From NCBI GenBank assembly GCA_023430705.1, contig JAEYZJ010000102.1:1-20037 (forward strand): 20,037 nt of DNA, written 5' to 3'. Source of the DNA: Pseudomonadota bacterium (GTDB lineage: Bacteria > Pseudomonadota > Alphaproteobacteria > Rhizobiales > Devosiaceae). A program made the position numbers and the translations under genes. The notes below the pieces were generated by a model. It was not told where the DNA came from, made no database searches, and saw only the letters and a list, made by a program, of their open reading frames with translations. Positions 1 through 7,054 of the stretch are shown here, piece by piece (the stretch's first letter is position 1; each line of letters starts with the position of its first letter).

Positions 1-30
1 CACTACCTCGAGGACGCGACGGGCCTCTAG
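1..30 (+). CDS. possible C-terminal tail of a gene cut by the window edge
   Basis: Read from base 1 in the plus frame, the sequence gives HYLEDATGL and then TAG at 28-30. A hairpin and the convergent stop codon of the aldo/keto reductase follow within 26 bases. This layout fits the end of a plus-strand gene converging on the reductase. Nine codons are too few to identify a family, and a chance open stretch cannot be excluded. Confidence 0.25.
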   Translation, partial: HYLEDATGL

Positions 31-33
31 CCC

Positions 34-55
34 GCCGCGAACCGCTTCTCGCGGC
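34..55. terminator. hairpin between convergent stop codons
   Basis: Arms 34-40 (GCCGCGA) and 49-55 (TCGCGGC) pair perfectly over 7 bp with an 8-nt loop. The hairpin lies between the possible plus-strand stop at 28-30 and the minus-strand reductase stop at 56-58. No clear T-run follows on either side, so it is at best a weak or factor-assisted bidirectional terminator. Confidence 0.35.
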
Positions 56-1102
56 TTACGCCACCCGGCCGTTGGGCAGGGGCGTGCCGGGAGCCACGAG
101 CTGCTGGTCGGCGAGGGCGTCCCAGAAGCCGGACGGAATCGCGGTGTTCCACCAGCCGAGGATGCCCTCGAGTTCGCCGATCGTCTTGGGGCCGGTCAGC
201 ACCGAGCACACCACCGGATGGGCCACGGCGAACTGCAGCGCGGCGGCCCCGAGCGGGATGGAATGCGCCGAGGCGATGGCCTGCAGCTTTCCGACCTTGT
301 CGGCAATGTGGGGCGGCGCCTTCTGGTAGTCGCCGTTGGTGGGGCCCCAGATGTTGGTCCCGGCCAGGACGCCGGCCGCGAACGGGCCCGCGGCAATGAC
401 CGAGGTGCCGCGCTTTTCGGCCGTCGGCATCAGCTTTTCGAGCGGCGTCTGCTCGATGAGGTTGTAGCGGTTGGCGACGAGGAACACGTCCCAGTCACCG
501 ATCTCGAAGGCTTCGAGCAGCACCGGCACCTCGTTGACGCCGAAGCCCACGGCCTTGACCGCGCCGGTGCGCCGCAGTTCGTCGAGCGCGCGATAGCCGC
601 TGCCCGCGAGGTCCGCCCAGTGCTTCCGGTTGCCTTCCTCGCCATGCGTCTGCACGCCGATGTCGTGGACCAGCAGCACCTCGACATGGCCCAGGCCCAT
701 GCGCTGCAGGCTGTCCTCGTAGGATCGCATGATCGCGTTGTAGGAGTAGTCGTAGACGATCTCGAACGGAAACGGCTTGGTCCAGTTGTGCTCGACCGTG
801 CGTTCGGAGTCGGAGCGCACGGGCTTGAGCAGGCGGCCCACCTTGGTGGAGACGGCGATCCCGTCGTTCCGGTAACGCAGGCTGTCGCCCATCAGGTGCT
901 CGGCCCGGCCGAAGCCGTAGTGCGGGGCGGTGTCGTAGTAGCCGATCCCGGCATCGAGGGCGGCGGTGACCAGCCCGCGCGCCGTATCGTCCGCGACGTC
1001 GGTCCCGAGCATGCCGGCGAGCGTTGCGCTGCCGAGGCCGAGCTCGGTGAGCTCGAGGCTGGTCCGGCCGACCTGGCGCTTCCTGAATACGGTGGCGCTC
1101 AT
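56..1102 (-). CDS. aldo/keto reductase, sugar/pyridoxal dehydrogenase-like
   Basis: This 348-residue protein is a cytoplasmic NAD(P)-dependent aldo/keto reductase of TIM-barrel fold. The catalytic tetrad can be read as Asp57 and Tyr62 (YYDTAPHYG), Lys87 (STKVGR) and His146 (LLVHD). Overall it resembles the D-threo-aldose 1-dehydrogenase, L-fucose dehydrogenase and pyridoxal 4-dehydrogenase branch, which oxidises aldoses or pyridoxal; the true substrate is not readable. The ATG start at 1102 has an AGGGAGA ribosome site about 9 bases upstream. A 14-bp palindrome lies 46 bp upstream of the start and is a candidate operator. The gene converges on whatever ends at base 30 and is divergent from the small ORF at 1252. 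An AraD1-like sugar-acid enzyme sits 6 kb away on the same strand, so a role in sugar oxidation is plausible but unproven. Confidence 0.9.
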   Translation of the reverse strand: MSATVFRKRQVGRTSLELTELGLGSATLAGMLGTDVADDTARGLVTAALDAGIGYYDTAPHYGFGRAEHLMGDSLRYRNDGIAVSTKVGRLLKPVRSDSERTVEHNWTKPFPFEIVYDYSYNAIMRSYEDSLQRMGLGHVEVLLVHDIGVQTHGEEGNRKHWADLAGSGYRALDELRRTGAVKAVGFGVNEVPVLLEAFEIGDWDVFLVANRYNLIEQTPLEKLMPTAEKRGTSVIAAGPFAAGVLAGTNIWGPTNGDYQKAPPHIADKVGKLQAIASAHSIPLGAAALQFAVAHPVVCSVLTGPKTIGELEGILGWWNTAIPSGFWDALADQQLVAPGTPLPNGRVA

Positions 1103-1147
1103 TACTGCAAATCTCCCTGGGCGTAATCGCTTTTCGTTGTGCCGGAC

Positions 1148-1161
1148 ACTGACATGTCAGT
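1148..1161. promoter_or_regulatory. 14-bp perfect palindrome, candidate operator
   Basis: ACTGACATGTCAGT is a perfect inverted repeat in the 149-bp divergent gap between the reductase start (1102) and the small ORF start (1252). Each half contains CTGACA, close to a -35 TTGACA, so a bound protein could affect both directions. The size and symmetry fit TetR-type or similar dimeric repressors, but no regulator gene is nearby. Confidence 0.45.
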
Positions 1162-1251
1162 TTCGCGCGGTAAAGCAGCCAAAGGTACCACCCGCCCCGG
1201 ACGTAGCGCGGGACCGGGTTCCGCGCTAGTCTTTGGACAAGGAGGGCTGGC

Positions 1252-1455
1252 ATGCTGAAGATCGGCCTTGTCCATGCGATGCTGCTCGACACGGTAACGC
1301 CCCGGCGGCGGCGCTATTCCGACGCCCTGGTGCTGACGCTCGCGCCGTCCGGCTTCGGCCGGCAGTTGATCGCCCTGATGGCGCGGCTCGGCGTTCTCGA
1401 CGAGGCGCAGCGTGCCTATTTCGAGCGGGTGCGGCAGGGGCCGCCGCGCGCCTGA
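1252..1455 (+). CDS. small hypothetical protein, 67 aa
   Basis: I do not recognise this small basic protein. Reasons to believe it is real: a textbook AAGGAGG ribosome site at 1239-1245, six bases before the ATG, and strongly GC-biased third codon positions like its neighbours. It has a short Arg patch (PRRRRYS, residues 17-23), a moderately hydrophobic middle (SGFGRQLIALMARLGVL) and a charged C-terminal helix (DEAQRAYFERVRQ). There is no signal peptide or clear membrane segment. It ends 9 bases before the stop of the convergent HlyD-type gene, and its start lies downstream of the 14-bp palindrome. It could be a small regulator or an accessory of the secretion locus, but nothing in the sequence shows this. 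Confidence 0.6.
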   Translation: MLKIGLVHAMLLDTVTPRRRRYSDALVLTLAPSGFGRQLIALMARLGVLDEAQRAYFERVRQGPPRA

Positions 1456-1464
1456 GCGGCCGGC

Positions 1465-2763
1465 CTAGTCTTCCCGGAACGCGTGCGCCAGCTGGCTCTC
1501 CAGCGGCCCCAGCAGATAGGTCAGCACGGTCCGGTCGGCCGTGCGAAGGAAGGCCTCCGCCGGCATGCCGGCGACGATCTGCTGCCCCTCGGGCAGGCGC
1601 GCGATTTCGCCATCGGCAAGGCTGACGCGAACCGAGAAGTAGGCGACCCCGGTCGCCGGATCGCGCAGCAGGTCGGGGGAGATGGCGGTCACGCTCGCTC
1701 TCAGTTCCGGCGTCGTGCGCGGGTCGAGCCCGGAGAGCCGCACCGTCGCCGCCTGGCCGACGGCGAGCTTGTCGACATCGAGCGGCGAGACCCGCGCCTC
1801 GACCACCAGCCGCCCGCGGTCGGGCACGACGAGCATCAGCGTTTCGCCCGCCGTCACCACCCCGCCGACGGTACGGACCGTCGATTCGTGGACGATGCCG
1901 GCCTGCGGCGCCCGGATGTCCAGCTTCACCAGCCGGTCCTCGGCGGCGATCTTCTGCTGCATCAGCTCGGCGATCTCGAGGCCGACATCGCGCAGCTCCT
2001 CGAGCACATCGGCGCGGAAGGTCGCGACATTCTCGGCGATCCTCGCGCGGTTGCCGGCGATGGCGGTCCGCGCGGCGGCGATCTGGGCATCGAGGCTGCC
2101 TGCCTCGCCCGCGAGCGCGGCGAGTTCGCGACGCGCCTCGTTGAGGCGGGTGGCTTCGACGAGGTTGTCGCGGAACAGGGCCTCGGTATCCTCGAGCTCG
2201 GCGGCGAGGATGTCCGACTGGGTCTGCACGGCCGCCTGCTGCGCCTCGAGGCCGGTGATCTGTTCGGCAAGCTGGGCGATCTGCTCCCCGAGCTGGGCAT
2301 GCAGACCGGCCTGGGCCTCGGCCCGGCTGCGGCGCAGGGCGTCCTGCTCGGCAAGGAGCCGGTCGAGCGCGGCGGGATCGGTCCAGTCGTCGGCGCCCGG
2401 TGGCAGGACGGGCGGCCCGCTGCCGGTGCTCTCGGCGGTCAGCCGGGCCTGGAGGGCAAAGGCGGCGCTGAGCTGGGAGTCGATGACGGCGAGGTTGGCC
2501 GCCACGGCCGTGCCGTCGAGGCGGACGAGCAACTGGCCCGCGGATACCGCATCGCCGTCGATGGCGAGGATTTCGGTGACGACGCCCCCCTCGGGGTGCT
2601 GCACGCGCTTGGTGCCGTCGAGCGGCACCATCGTGCCCTGCGCGACCACGGCGCCGGCGATCTCGGTCGTGCCGGCCCAGCCGCCGAGCGCGGCGAGGAA
2701 CAGCGCGACGGCGAGGAAGGCCGCGACGGCGTGGCGGCGGAGGCTCCGCAGCGGCTCAGCCAT
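1465..2763 (-). CDS. HlyD/PrsE-type type I secretion periplasmic adaptor
   Basis: This 432-residue membrane-fusion protein would bridge the inner-membrane ABC exporter and an outer-membrane TolC-type channel. A single N-terminal membrane segment spans about residues 11-34. The first half of the lipoyl/barrel domain follows at about 35-85 (VQHPEGGVV...ILAIDGDAVSAGQLLVRLDG). A long Glu/Gln/Ala/Leu-rich coiled-coil hairpin covers about 135-275. The second lipoyl half starts near KLDIRAPQAGIVHE, followed by a beta-barrel and membrane-proximal region. Length and order match the HlyD family. The ATG lies inside the end of the ABC gene (8-bp overlap, 2756-2763), which implies translational coupling and a shared transcript. 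No terminator is evident after its stop, and the small plus-strand ORF ends 9 bases away. Confidence 0.93.
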   Translation of the reverse strand: MAEPLRSLRRHAVAAFLAVALFLAALGGWAGTTEIAGAVVAQGTMVPLDGTKRVQHPEGGVVTEILAIDGDAVSAGQLLVRLDGTAVAANLAVIDSQLSAAFALQARLTAESTGSGPPVLPPGADDWTDPAALDRLLAEQDALRRSRAEAQAGLHAQLGEQIAQLAEQITGLEAQQAAVQTQSDILAAELEDTEALFRDNLVEATRLNEARRELAALAGEAGSLDAQIAAARTAIAGNRARIAENVATFRADVLEELRDVGLEIAELMQQKIAAEDRLVKLDIRAPQAGIVHESTVRTVGGVVTAGETLMLVVPDRGRLVVEARVSPLDVDKLAVGQAATVRLSGLDPRTTPELRASVTAISPDLLRDPATGVAYFSVRVSLADGEIARLPEGQQIVAGMPAEAFLRTADRTVLTYLLGPLESQLAHAFRED

Positions 2764-4474
2764 TGACGCGCATGCCGAGCGGCCGCTGTGGCGGCGCCGT
2801 GACCTGGAGCAGCACCTCCTCCTTGGGACCGAAGGCGGCCTGGCGGCCGTTGACGAGGTAGAGCAGGCGGTCGCAGACGGCGATGGCGCTCGGCCGGTGC
2901 GCGATGACGATGACGATGGCGCCGCGCGCGAGGGCCGCCTGCAGTGCGGCGCTCATCGCGTCGTCGCCGGCAAAGTCGAGGTTGGCGTTGGGTTCGTCGA
3001 GCACCAGCAGGAAGGGATCGCCATAGAGCGCGCGGGCGAGCCCGATGCGCTGGCGCTGGCCGGCCGAGAGCGCCGCGCCGCGGCTGCCGATGCGGGTGTC
3101 GTAGCCGGCGGGCAGGCGGGCGATCAGCTGGTGGATGCCGGCGGACCGCGCCGCCGCGAGGATCGCCTCGGGCGCGGCCTCGGGGTCGAACCGCGCGATG
3201 TTCTGGGCCACCGTTCCGTCGAGCAGGCCGGCATTCTGCGGCAGGTAGCCGACGGCGCGGCCGAGCCGGACGGGATCGAAGTGCGCCTGTTCCGACCCGT
3301 CGAGGCGGATTTCGCCGTCGAGCAGCGGCCACACGCCGACCAGCGCGCGGGCCAGCGAGGTCTTGCCGGCGCCGGACAGCCCGAGCACGCCCATGGCCTG
3401 GCCGGCGATGAGGCTGAAGCTGACGCCGGCAACGAGCGGCGCGCCGCGCGGATCGGGTCCGGTCGCGAGGTTTCGGACATCGAGCCGGGCGACGGGATCG
3501 GGCAGCGGGTGCCGCTGCGGCTCGGGCGGGTTCGCGGCCATCGCCCGTTCGGTGCGGCGCAGCGCCTGTACCGCGCCGGCAAGGCTGCGCCAGTGCGCCA
3601 CCATCTGCTCGACCGGCGCCAGCGCCCGCGAGGTGACGATCGAGGCGGCGATCATGTAGCCGGGCGACAGCTCGCCGCGGATCACCAGCCAGGCCCCTAG
3701 TCCCAGCACCGCCGACTGGAGCAGGAGCCGGAACGACTTGGTTACGGACGAGTAGAAGGCCGAGAGGTCGGCGGCGCGGAACTGGATGCCGTTGAGCATC
3801 GCCGAGCGGTGCCGCCAGCCGGCGGTGACGGCGTCGGCCATGCCCATGGCGACGACGGCCTCGGCATTGGCGCGGGCGTCGTCGGTATAGGCCTGCCGCG
3901 CGGACTGGGCGAGCGCCAGCTCGGTGGTGGGACGAGACGAGAGCCGCTCGTTGAGGACCAGCAGCCCCGTCGCGAGCACTGCGCCGCCGGTCGCGAGCCA
4001 GCCCAGCGCCGGATGCACCAGAAAGACGATGGCGAGATAGACCGGCAGCCAGGGCAGGTCGAACAGCGCCAGGGGGCCGGGACCGGCGACGTACTGCCGG
4101 ATGCTGTCGGCATCGCGGACAAGGTCGGTCTGCTGGGCGTGCGCGCCGAGCGCGCGGCGCAGCGAGATGCGGAAGAGGTCGGGCGCAATGGCGTTGTCGA
4201 GCGCTCCGGCCAGCCGGGCCGCCATGCGGCCGCGCAGCAGGTCGACGAGCGCGAGGAAGGCATAGACGAAGGCGACGAGGGCGAAGAGCACGACCAGCGT
4301 CGGGACTGAGCGGCTTGCCAGCACGCGGTCGTAGACCTGCAGCATGAACAGGGGTCCGGTGAGGACGAGCAGGTTCGCCATCAGGCTCAGCAGCCCGAGC
4401 GCCGACAGTGCAAATCCCGTACGTTTCGCGAGCGCTCTCACGGCACTTGCGCGCGCGGCGCCATTCGACATCAC
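2756..4474 (-). CDS. type I secretion ABC exporter (permease fused to ATPase, PrsD/HlyB-type)
   Basis: This 572-residue inner-membrane protein uses ATP to drive an RTX-type substrate out of the cell. Residues about 20-300 form the transmembrane domain, with hydrophobic stretches near 21-42, 57-80, 140-175 and 250-280. The ATPase domain shows Walker A GLSGAGKT (365-372), a Q-loop Gln413, the signature LSAGQ (469-473), Walker B FLLVLDE (488-494) and the H-loop His526. There is no N-terminal C39 peptidase-like domain, so it belongs to the shorter PrsD/AprD/LipB type. The frame opens with GTG at 4474 followed at once by ATG at 4471; either could be used, and the ribosome site is weak. It overlaps the adaptor gene and lies downstream of the RTX gene and its terminator, so its natural cargo is probably that RTX protein. 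Confidence 0.95.
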   Translation of the reverse strand: MMSNGAARASAVRALAKRTGFALSALGLLSLMANLLVLTGPLFMLQVYDRVLASRSVPTLVVLFALVAFVYAFLALVDLLRGRMAARLAGALDNAIAPDLFRISLRRALGAHAQQTDLVRDADSIRQYVAGPGPLALFDLPWLPVYLAIVFLVHPALGWLATGGAVLATGLLVLNERLSSRPTTELALAQSARQAYTDDARANAEAVVAMGMADAVTAGWRHRSAMLNGIQFRAADLSAFYSSVTKSFRLLLQSAVLGLGAWLVIRGELSPGYMIAASIVTSRALAPVEQMVAHWRSLAGAVQALRRTERAMAANPPEPQRHPLPDPVARLDVRNLATGPDPRGAPLVAGVSFSLIAGQAMGVLGLSGAGKTSLARALVGVWPLLDGEIRLDGSEQAHFDPVRLGRAVGYLPQNAGLLDGTVAQNIARFDPEAAPEAILAAARSAGIHQLIARLPAGYDTRIGSRGAALSAGQRQRIGLARALYGDPFLLVLDEPNANLDFAGDDAMSAALQAALARGAIVIVIAHRPSAIAVCDRLLYLVNGRQAAFGPKEEVLLQVTAPPQRPLGMRVNG

Positions 4475-4591
4475 GTTCCCGTCGCTCGCCTATCCGCGCA
4501 AACCGGGGACAGTCTCGGAGCTGGCGGCGGACGCTTCCACCGCCACCCTGCGCAGGGCTGGCATGAGAGGTGCGCAGGCCTCGCCGGGCGG

Positions 4592-4629
4592 CGGAAAAGA
4601 AAGGCCCCGGAACACGGGGGTTCCGGGGC
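4592..4629 (-). terminator. intrinsic terminator between RTX gene and exporter genes
   Basis: Arms 4604-4613 (GCCCCGGAAC) and 4620-4629 (GTTCCGGGGC) form a perfect 10-bp GC-rich stem with a 6-nt loop. On the minus strand it is followed by CTTTCTTTTCC, a T-rich tract. It lies 78 bp after the RTX stop codon and 118 bp before the ABC exporter start, so it should end or attenuate RTX transcription. Confidence 0.85.
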
Positions 4630-4706
4630 AGTTTGCGGCAAGGTGGCGGTGCCGCATTATTCAGCAGCGGGACCTTGGAGCTCCGGCTGCCGAAATCGGG
4701 TGCAGG

Positions 4707-6803
4707 TCAGACGATCCAGTCCGACGACTGCAGCAGGGAATCAAGGCTCGCGCCCTTGATCGACAGCGCCAGCTGGTTGCCGTCGGCGTCGGCCAGCCGG
4801 ATCCGGACCCCGTCGTCACCGGCATGGACGTCGAGACCGTGGGAGGCATAGGTGTCGCCGCCGCTTCGGGCCGCGTCGCGGAAATCGGCGAGGAACGCGG
4901 ATGCCGATCGGCCGGTGAGCCCGACATCGATGCGGTCGCCCGAGCGCAGCGAGAAGTCCTCGATGCTGTCGTGTCCGGCCGAGAACACGAACGTGTCGGC
5001 GCCACCCCCGCCATGCAGCAGGTCGGAGCCTTCGCCGCCGAACAGCCGGTCGTCGCCGGCCTGGCCGTAGAGTTCGTCGTCGCCGGTGCCGCCATTGACG
5101 TGGTCGTCGCCGCCACGGGCGAAGAAGCGGTCGTCTCCGGCCCGGCCGAACAGCTGGTTGGCGGCGTCGTTGCCGGTGAAGCTGTTGTCGAGCTCGTTGC
5201 CGTAGCCGTTGACCGGGTCGGTGCCGGTCAACTCCAGCGCCTCGGCGTCGGCGCGGAGCCGGTAGGTGAAGGCCGAGACGATCCGGTCGTAGCCGTCGCC
5301 GGCGAAGACGATGTCGCTGGCCGACGCGACCGTGATCCGGTCCGCATCGTCGGTGCCGAACAGCGTTGCCGGCAGCTGCCCCAGCGAGCCTGCGGAAACC
5401 GCGCCGTCGGCGAAGCGGAAGGTTTCGACCCCGCCCACGACGTCGTGGCTGCCGTCCGGCTTGTGGACGACCACCTTTCCTCCGGCGCTGCGACCCAGGA
5501 TGTAGTCGTCGCGATCGCCTGCATAGGACAGGACGTCGTTGCCCTGGCCGCCGTCGATGGTGTCGTTGCCGCCCGAACCGATGATGGTGTCGTCGCCCTT
5601 TTCGGCGTGGAGCTGGTCCCGCGACCGGCCGCCGACGAGCGTATCGGCACCCGCTCTCGCATGCAGGTTCGCCCCGCCGTTGCCGGCGACGAGCACCTCC
5701 GACTTGTTGGTGCCGTGCACCGTGTCGAACGTCACCCGGTTCTGGCGCGGATCGGTCGGGGCGCCGTAGCTGGTGCCCCTGTCGTTGAAGAACAGGGTCG
5801 GCGACAGGTAGCCCGCCTCGGTCTCGCTGCGGATCGAGTTCAGCACGTTGACGACGTTGTGGTGGTCGTCCCCGCCGTGGAAGTTGATGTCGCGGTTGGT
5901 GTTGCGGACCTGGATGGTGTTGTTGGCCTCGCTGGTCCAGCTGTTGAACAGCACGGCGTGGCGGGTGTCGTGGGCCGAGAGGCCGGACATGGTGCTGTCA
6001 TACACCTGCTTGAGCTGGAAGGCGTAGCCGTTGCCGCCGTCGCCCTTGTTCACGGCGCCGTCGACCGACAGGTTGATGGCCTCGAGAAAGATCGACTGCG
6101 AGACGGTGAAGCCGTTCGAGGGCGCGTTGTCGACCTTGATGTCGAAGAGCTTGGCATCCGAGGTCGCCGAGAGGGTGACGACGCTGGAACGGGAATAGTG
6201 TCCCGAGACGTTGTCGAAGCTCCCCGGATCCTGCCGCGCGAGGCCGGAGGCCACGCTGAAGCCGCCGAGGCGGACGTTCTCGGCCACCTCGATGCGCTGC
6301 ACCGTCGCCGCGCTGGTGAAATCGAAGGCGAGCCCGTTGGTCAGCCTGACCGTGTCGCCGTCAACCGAGGCGACCTCCACCATCGAGGTGCGCAGCGCCT
6401 TGTCCTGGCGCCAGGCCGTGTCGCCGATCGCGTCGAGATAGTCGTCGGTGTTGGCGAGCTCGATCCAGAGGTGGTCGCCGGCCTTCAGCCCGTCTGCGTC
6501 GGCGAGCCGGATGCTGGTTGCTCCCTCGGTGGCGCGGGCGGCGAGGTCGTACTCGCCCGAGTAGCGGGGAACATCGAGGCGGCTGCCGACCTGGAAGGCG
6601 CCCCCGGCGCGCGCGCTGCCGGCGAGGTCGATCGTCGTCTCGTCCGAGCCCGTGCCCATCACGGTGATGTCGTCGCGATTGATGATCACCGTCTGGTCGA
6701 AGGTGAAGGTGCCGGGACCGAGCAGAATGGTCTCGCCGGCAGGCGCGGAGTTGATGATCGACTGCAGCCCGGCAGCCGACGTAGAGGCGGATACACTGAT
6801 CAT
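4707..6803 (-). CDS. RTX calcium-binding secreted protein with N-terminal right-handed beta-helix
   Basis: This 698-residue protein is probably exported by the downstream type I system. Residues 1-65 start like pectate-lyase-superfamily beta-helices (AGLQSIINSAPAGETILLGPG), and a beta-rich insert follows at about 80-175. Residues 175-370 continue as short strand repeats with a cluster NFHGGDDHHN (307-316). RTX nonapeptides of the GGxGxDxux type occur at about 383-428 (KGDDTIIG, GGNDTIDGG) and 541-606 (AGDDRLFGGEGSDLLHGG), flanked by linkers typical of serralysin-like tails. There is no signal peptide. The end DSLLQSSDWIV, acidic then hydrophobic, fits a C-terminal type I secretion signal. The fold suggests a polysaccharide lyase, epimerase or adhesin; no catalytic set is certain. 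An AAAGG ribosome site precedes the ATG. It is followed by a terminator, so it can be expressed more strongly than the exporter. Confidence 0.9.
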   Translation of the reverse strand: MISVSASTSAAGLQSIINSAPAGETILLGPGTFTFDQTVIINRDDITVMGTGSDETTIDLAGSARAGGAFQVGSRLDVPRYSGEYDLAARATEGATSIRLADADGLKAGDHLWIELANTDDYLDAIGDTAWRQDKALRTSMVEVASVDGDTVRLTNGLAFDFTSAATVQRIEVAENVRLGGFSVASGLARQDPGSFDNVSGHYSRSSVVTLSATSDAKLFDIKVDNAPSNGFTVSQSIFLEAINLSVDGAVNKGDGGNGYAFQLKQVYDSTMSGLSAHDTRHAVLFNSWTSEANNTIQVRNTNRDINFHGGDDHHNVVNVLNSIRSETEAGYLSPTLFFNDRGTSYGAPTDPRQNRVTFDTVHGTNKSEVLVAGNGGANLHARAGADTLVGGRSRDQLHAEKGDDTIIGSGGNDTIDGGQGNDVLSYAGDRDDYILGRSAGGKVVVHKPDGSHDVVGGVETFRFADGAVSAGSLGQLPATLFGTDDADRITVASASDIVFAGDGYDRIVSAFTYRLRADAEALELTGTDPVNGYGNELDNSFTGNDAANQLFGRAGDDRFFARGGDDHVNGGTGDDELYGQAGDDRLFGGEGSDLLHGGGGADTFVFSAGHDSIEDFSLRSGDRIDVGLTGRSASAFLADFRDAARSGGDTYASHGLDVHAGDDGVRIRLADADGNQLALSIKGASLDSLLQSSDWIV
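4986..5183 (-). repeat. RTX nonapeptide repeat block 2
   Basis: This block encodes residues about 541-606 of the RTX protein: consecutive degenerate nine-residue units such as AGDDRFFAR, GGDDHVNGG, TGDDELYGQ, AGDDRLFGG and EGSDLLHGG. Such units bind calcium in a parallel beta-roll and fold after export. Confidence 0.85.
5520..5657 (-). repeat. RTX nonapeptide repeat block 1
   Basis: This block encodes residues about 383-428 of the RTX protein, with units RAGADTLVGG, KGDDTIIGS, GGNDTIDGG and QGNDVLSYAG. It is shorter and more degenerate than block 2 and joins the beta-helix to the middle linker. Confidence 0.8.
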
Positions 6804-6914
6804 TGGGAGTTACCTTTGCCCTGGTCTATGGGATGCGAGACGCAAGTGCCTCCCTTTGCACTGCCCCCCAGTGTGGTCCCCGCCGGCACTAACCGGGCCT
6901 GAGCCCGGCCGGTC

Positions 6915-6931
6915 GCATTTGCGGCAAATGC
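6915..6931. promoter_or_regulatory. 17-bp inverted repeat upstream of the RTX gene
   Basis: GCATTTG-CGG-CAAATGC is a perfect inverted repeat with 7-bp arms, 112 bp upstream of the RTX start in the 251-bp gap after the AraD1-like gene. The arms are AT-rich within GC-rich DNA, as expected for an operator. The bound factor is unknown. Confidence 0.35.
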
Positions 6932-7021
6932 CGCGAACCCGCGCGGACACCGGGAGCGTCGCGGGCAAACAAGGCGATGAGGGGGCGGGGGAAGTATCGG
7001 CTGGGGATAGGCCGAAAGGCA

Positions 7022-7047
7022 GCGAGCCGGGCAGGGGCCCGGCTCGC
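7022..7047 (-). terminator. hairpin after the AraD1-like gene
   Basis: Arms 7022-7032 and 7037-7047 pair perfectly over 11 bp with a 4-nt loop (AGGG), starting 7 bases after the stop codon of the minus-strand gene. The bases beyond it on that strand read GCCTTTCGG, so only a short T-run is present. It is a likely terminator separating this gene from the RTX gene. Confidence 0.6.
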
Positions 7048-7054
7048 GCAATGA

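Noticed and set aside
4344..6902. 852-codon open frame on the plus strand opposite the RTX gene
   Set aside because: It is a GC-rich mirror frame: low-complexity Val/Ala/Gly/Arg content. The minus-strand RTX protein has clear domains and a terminator.
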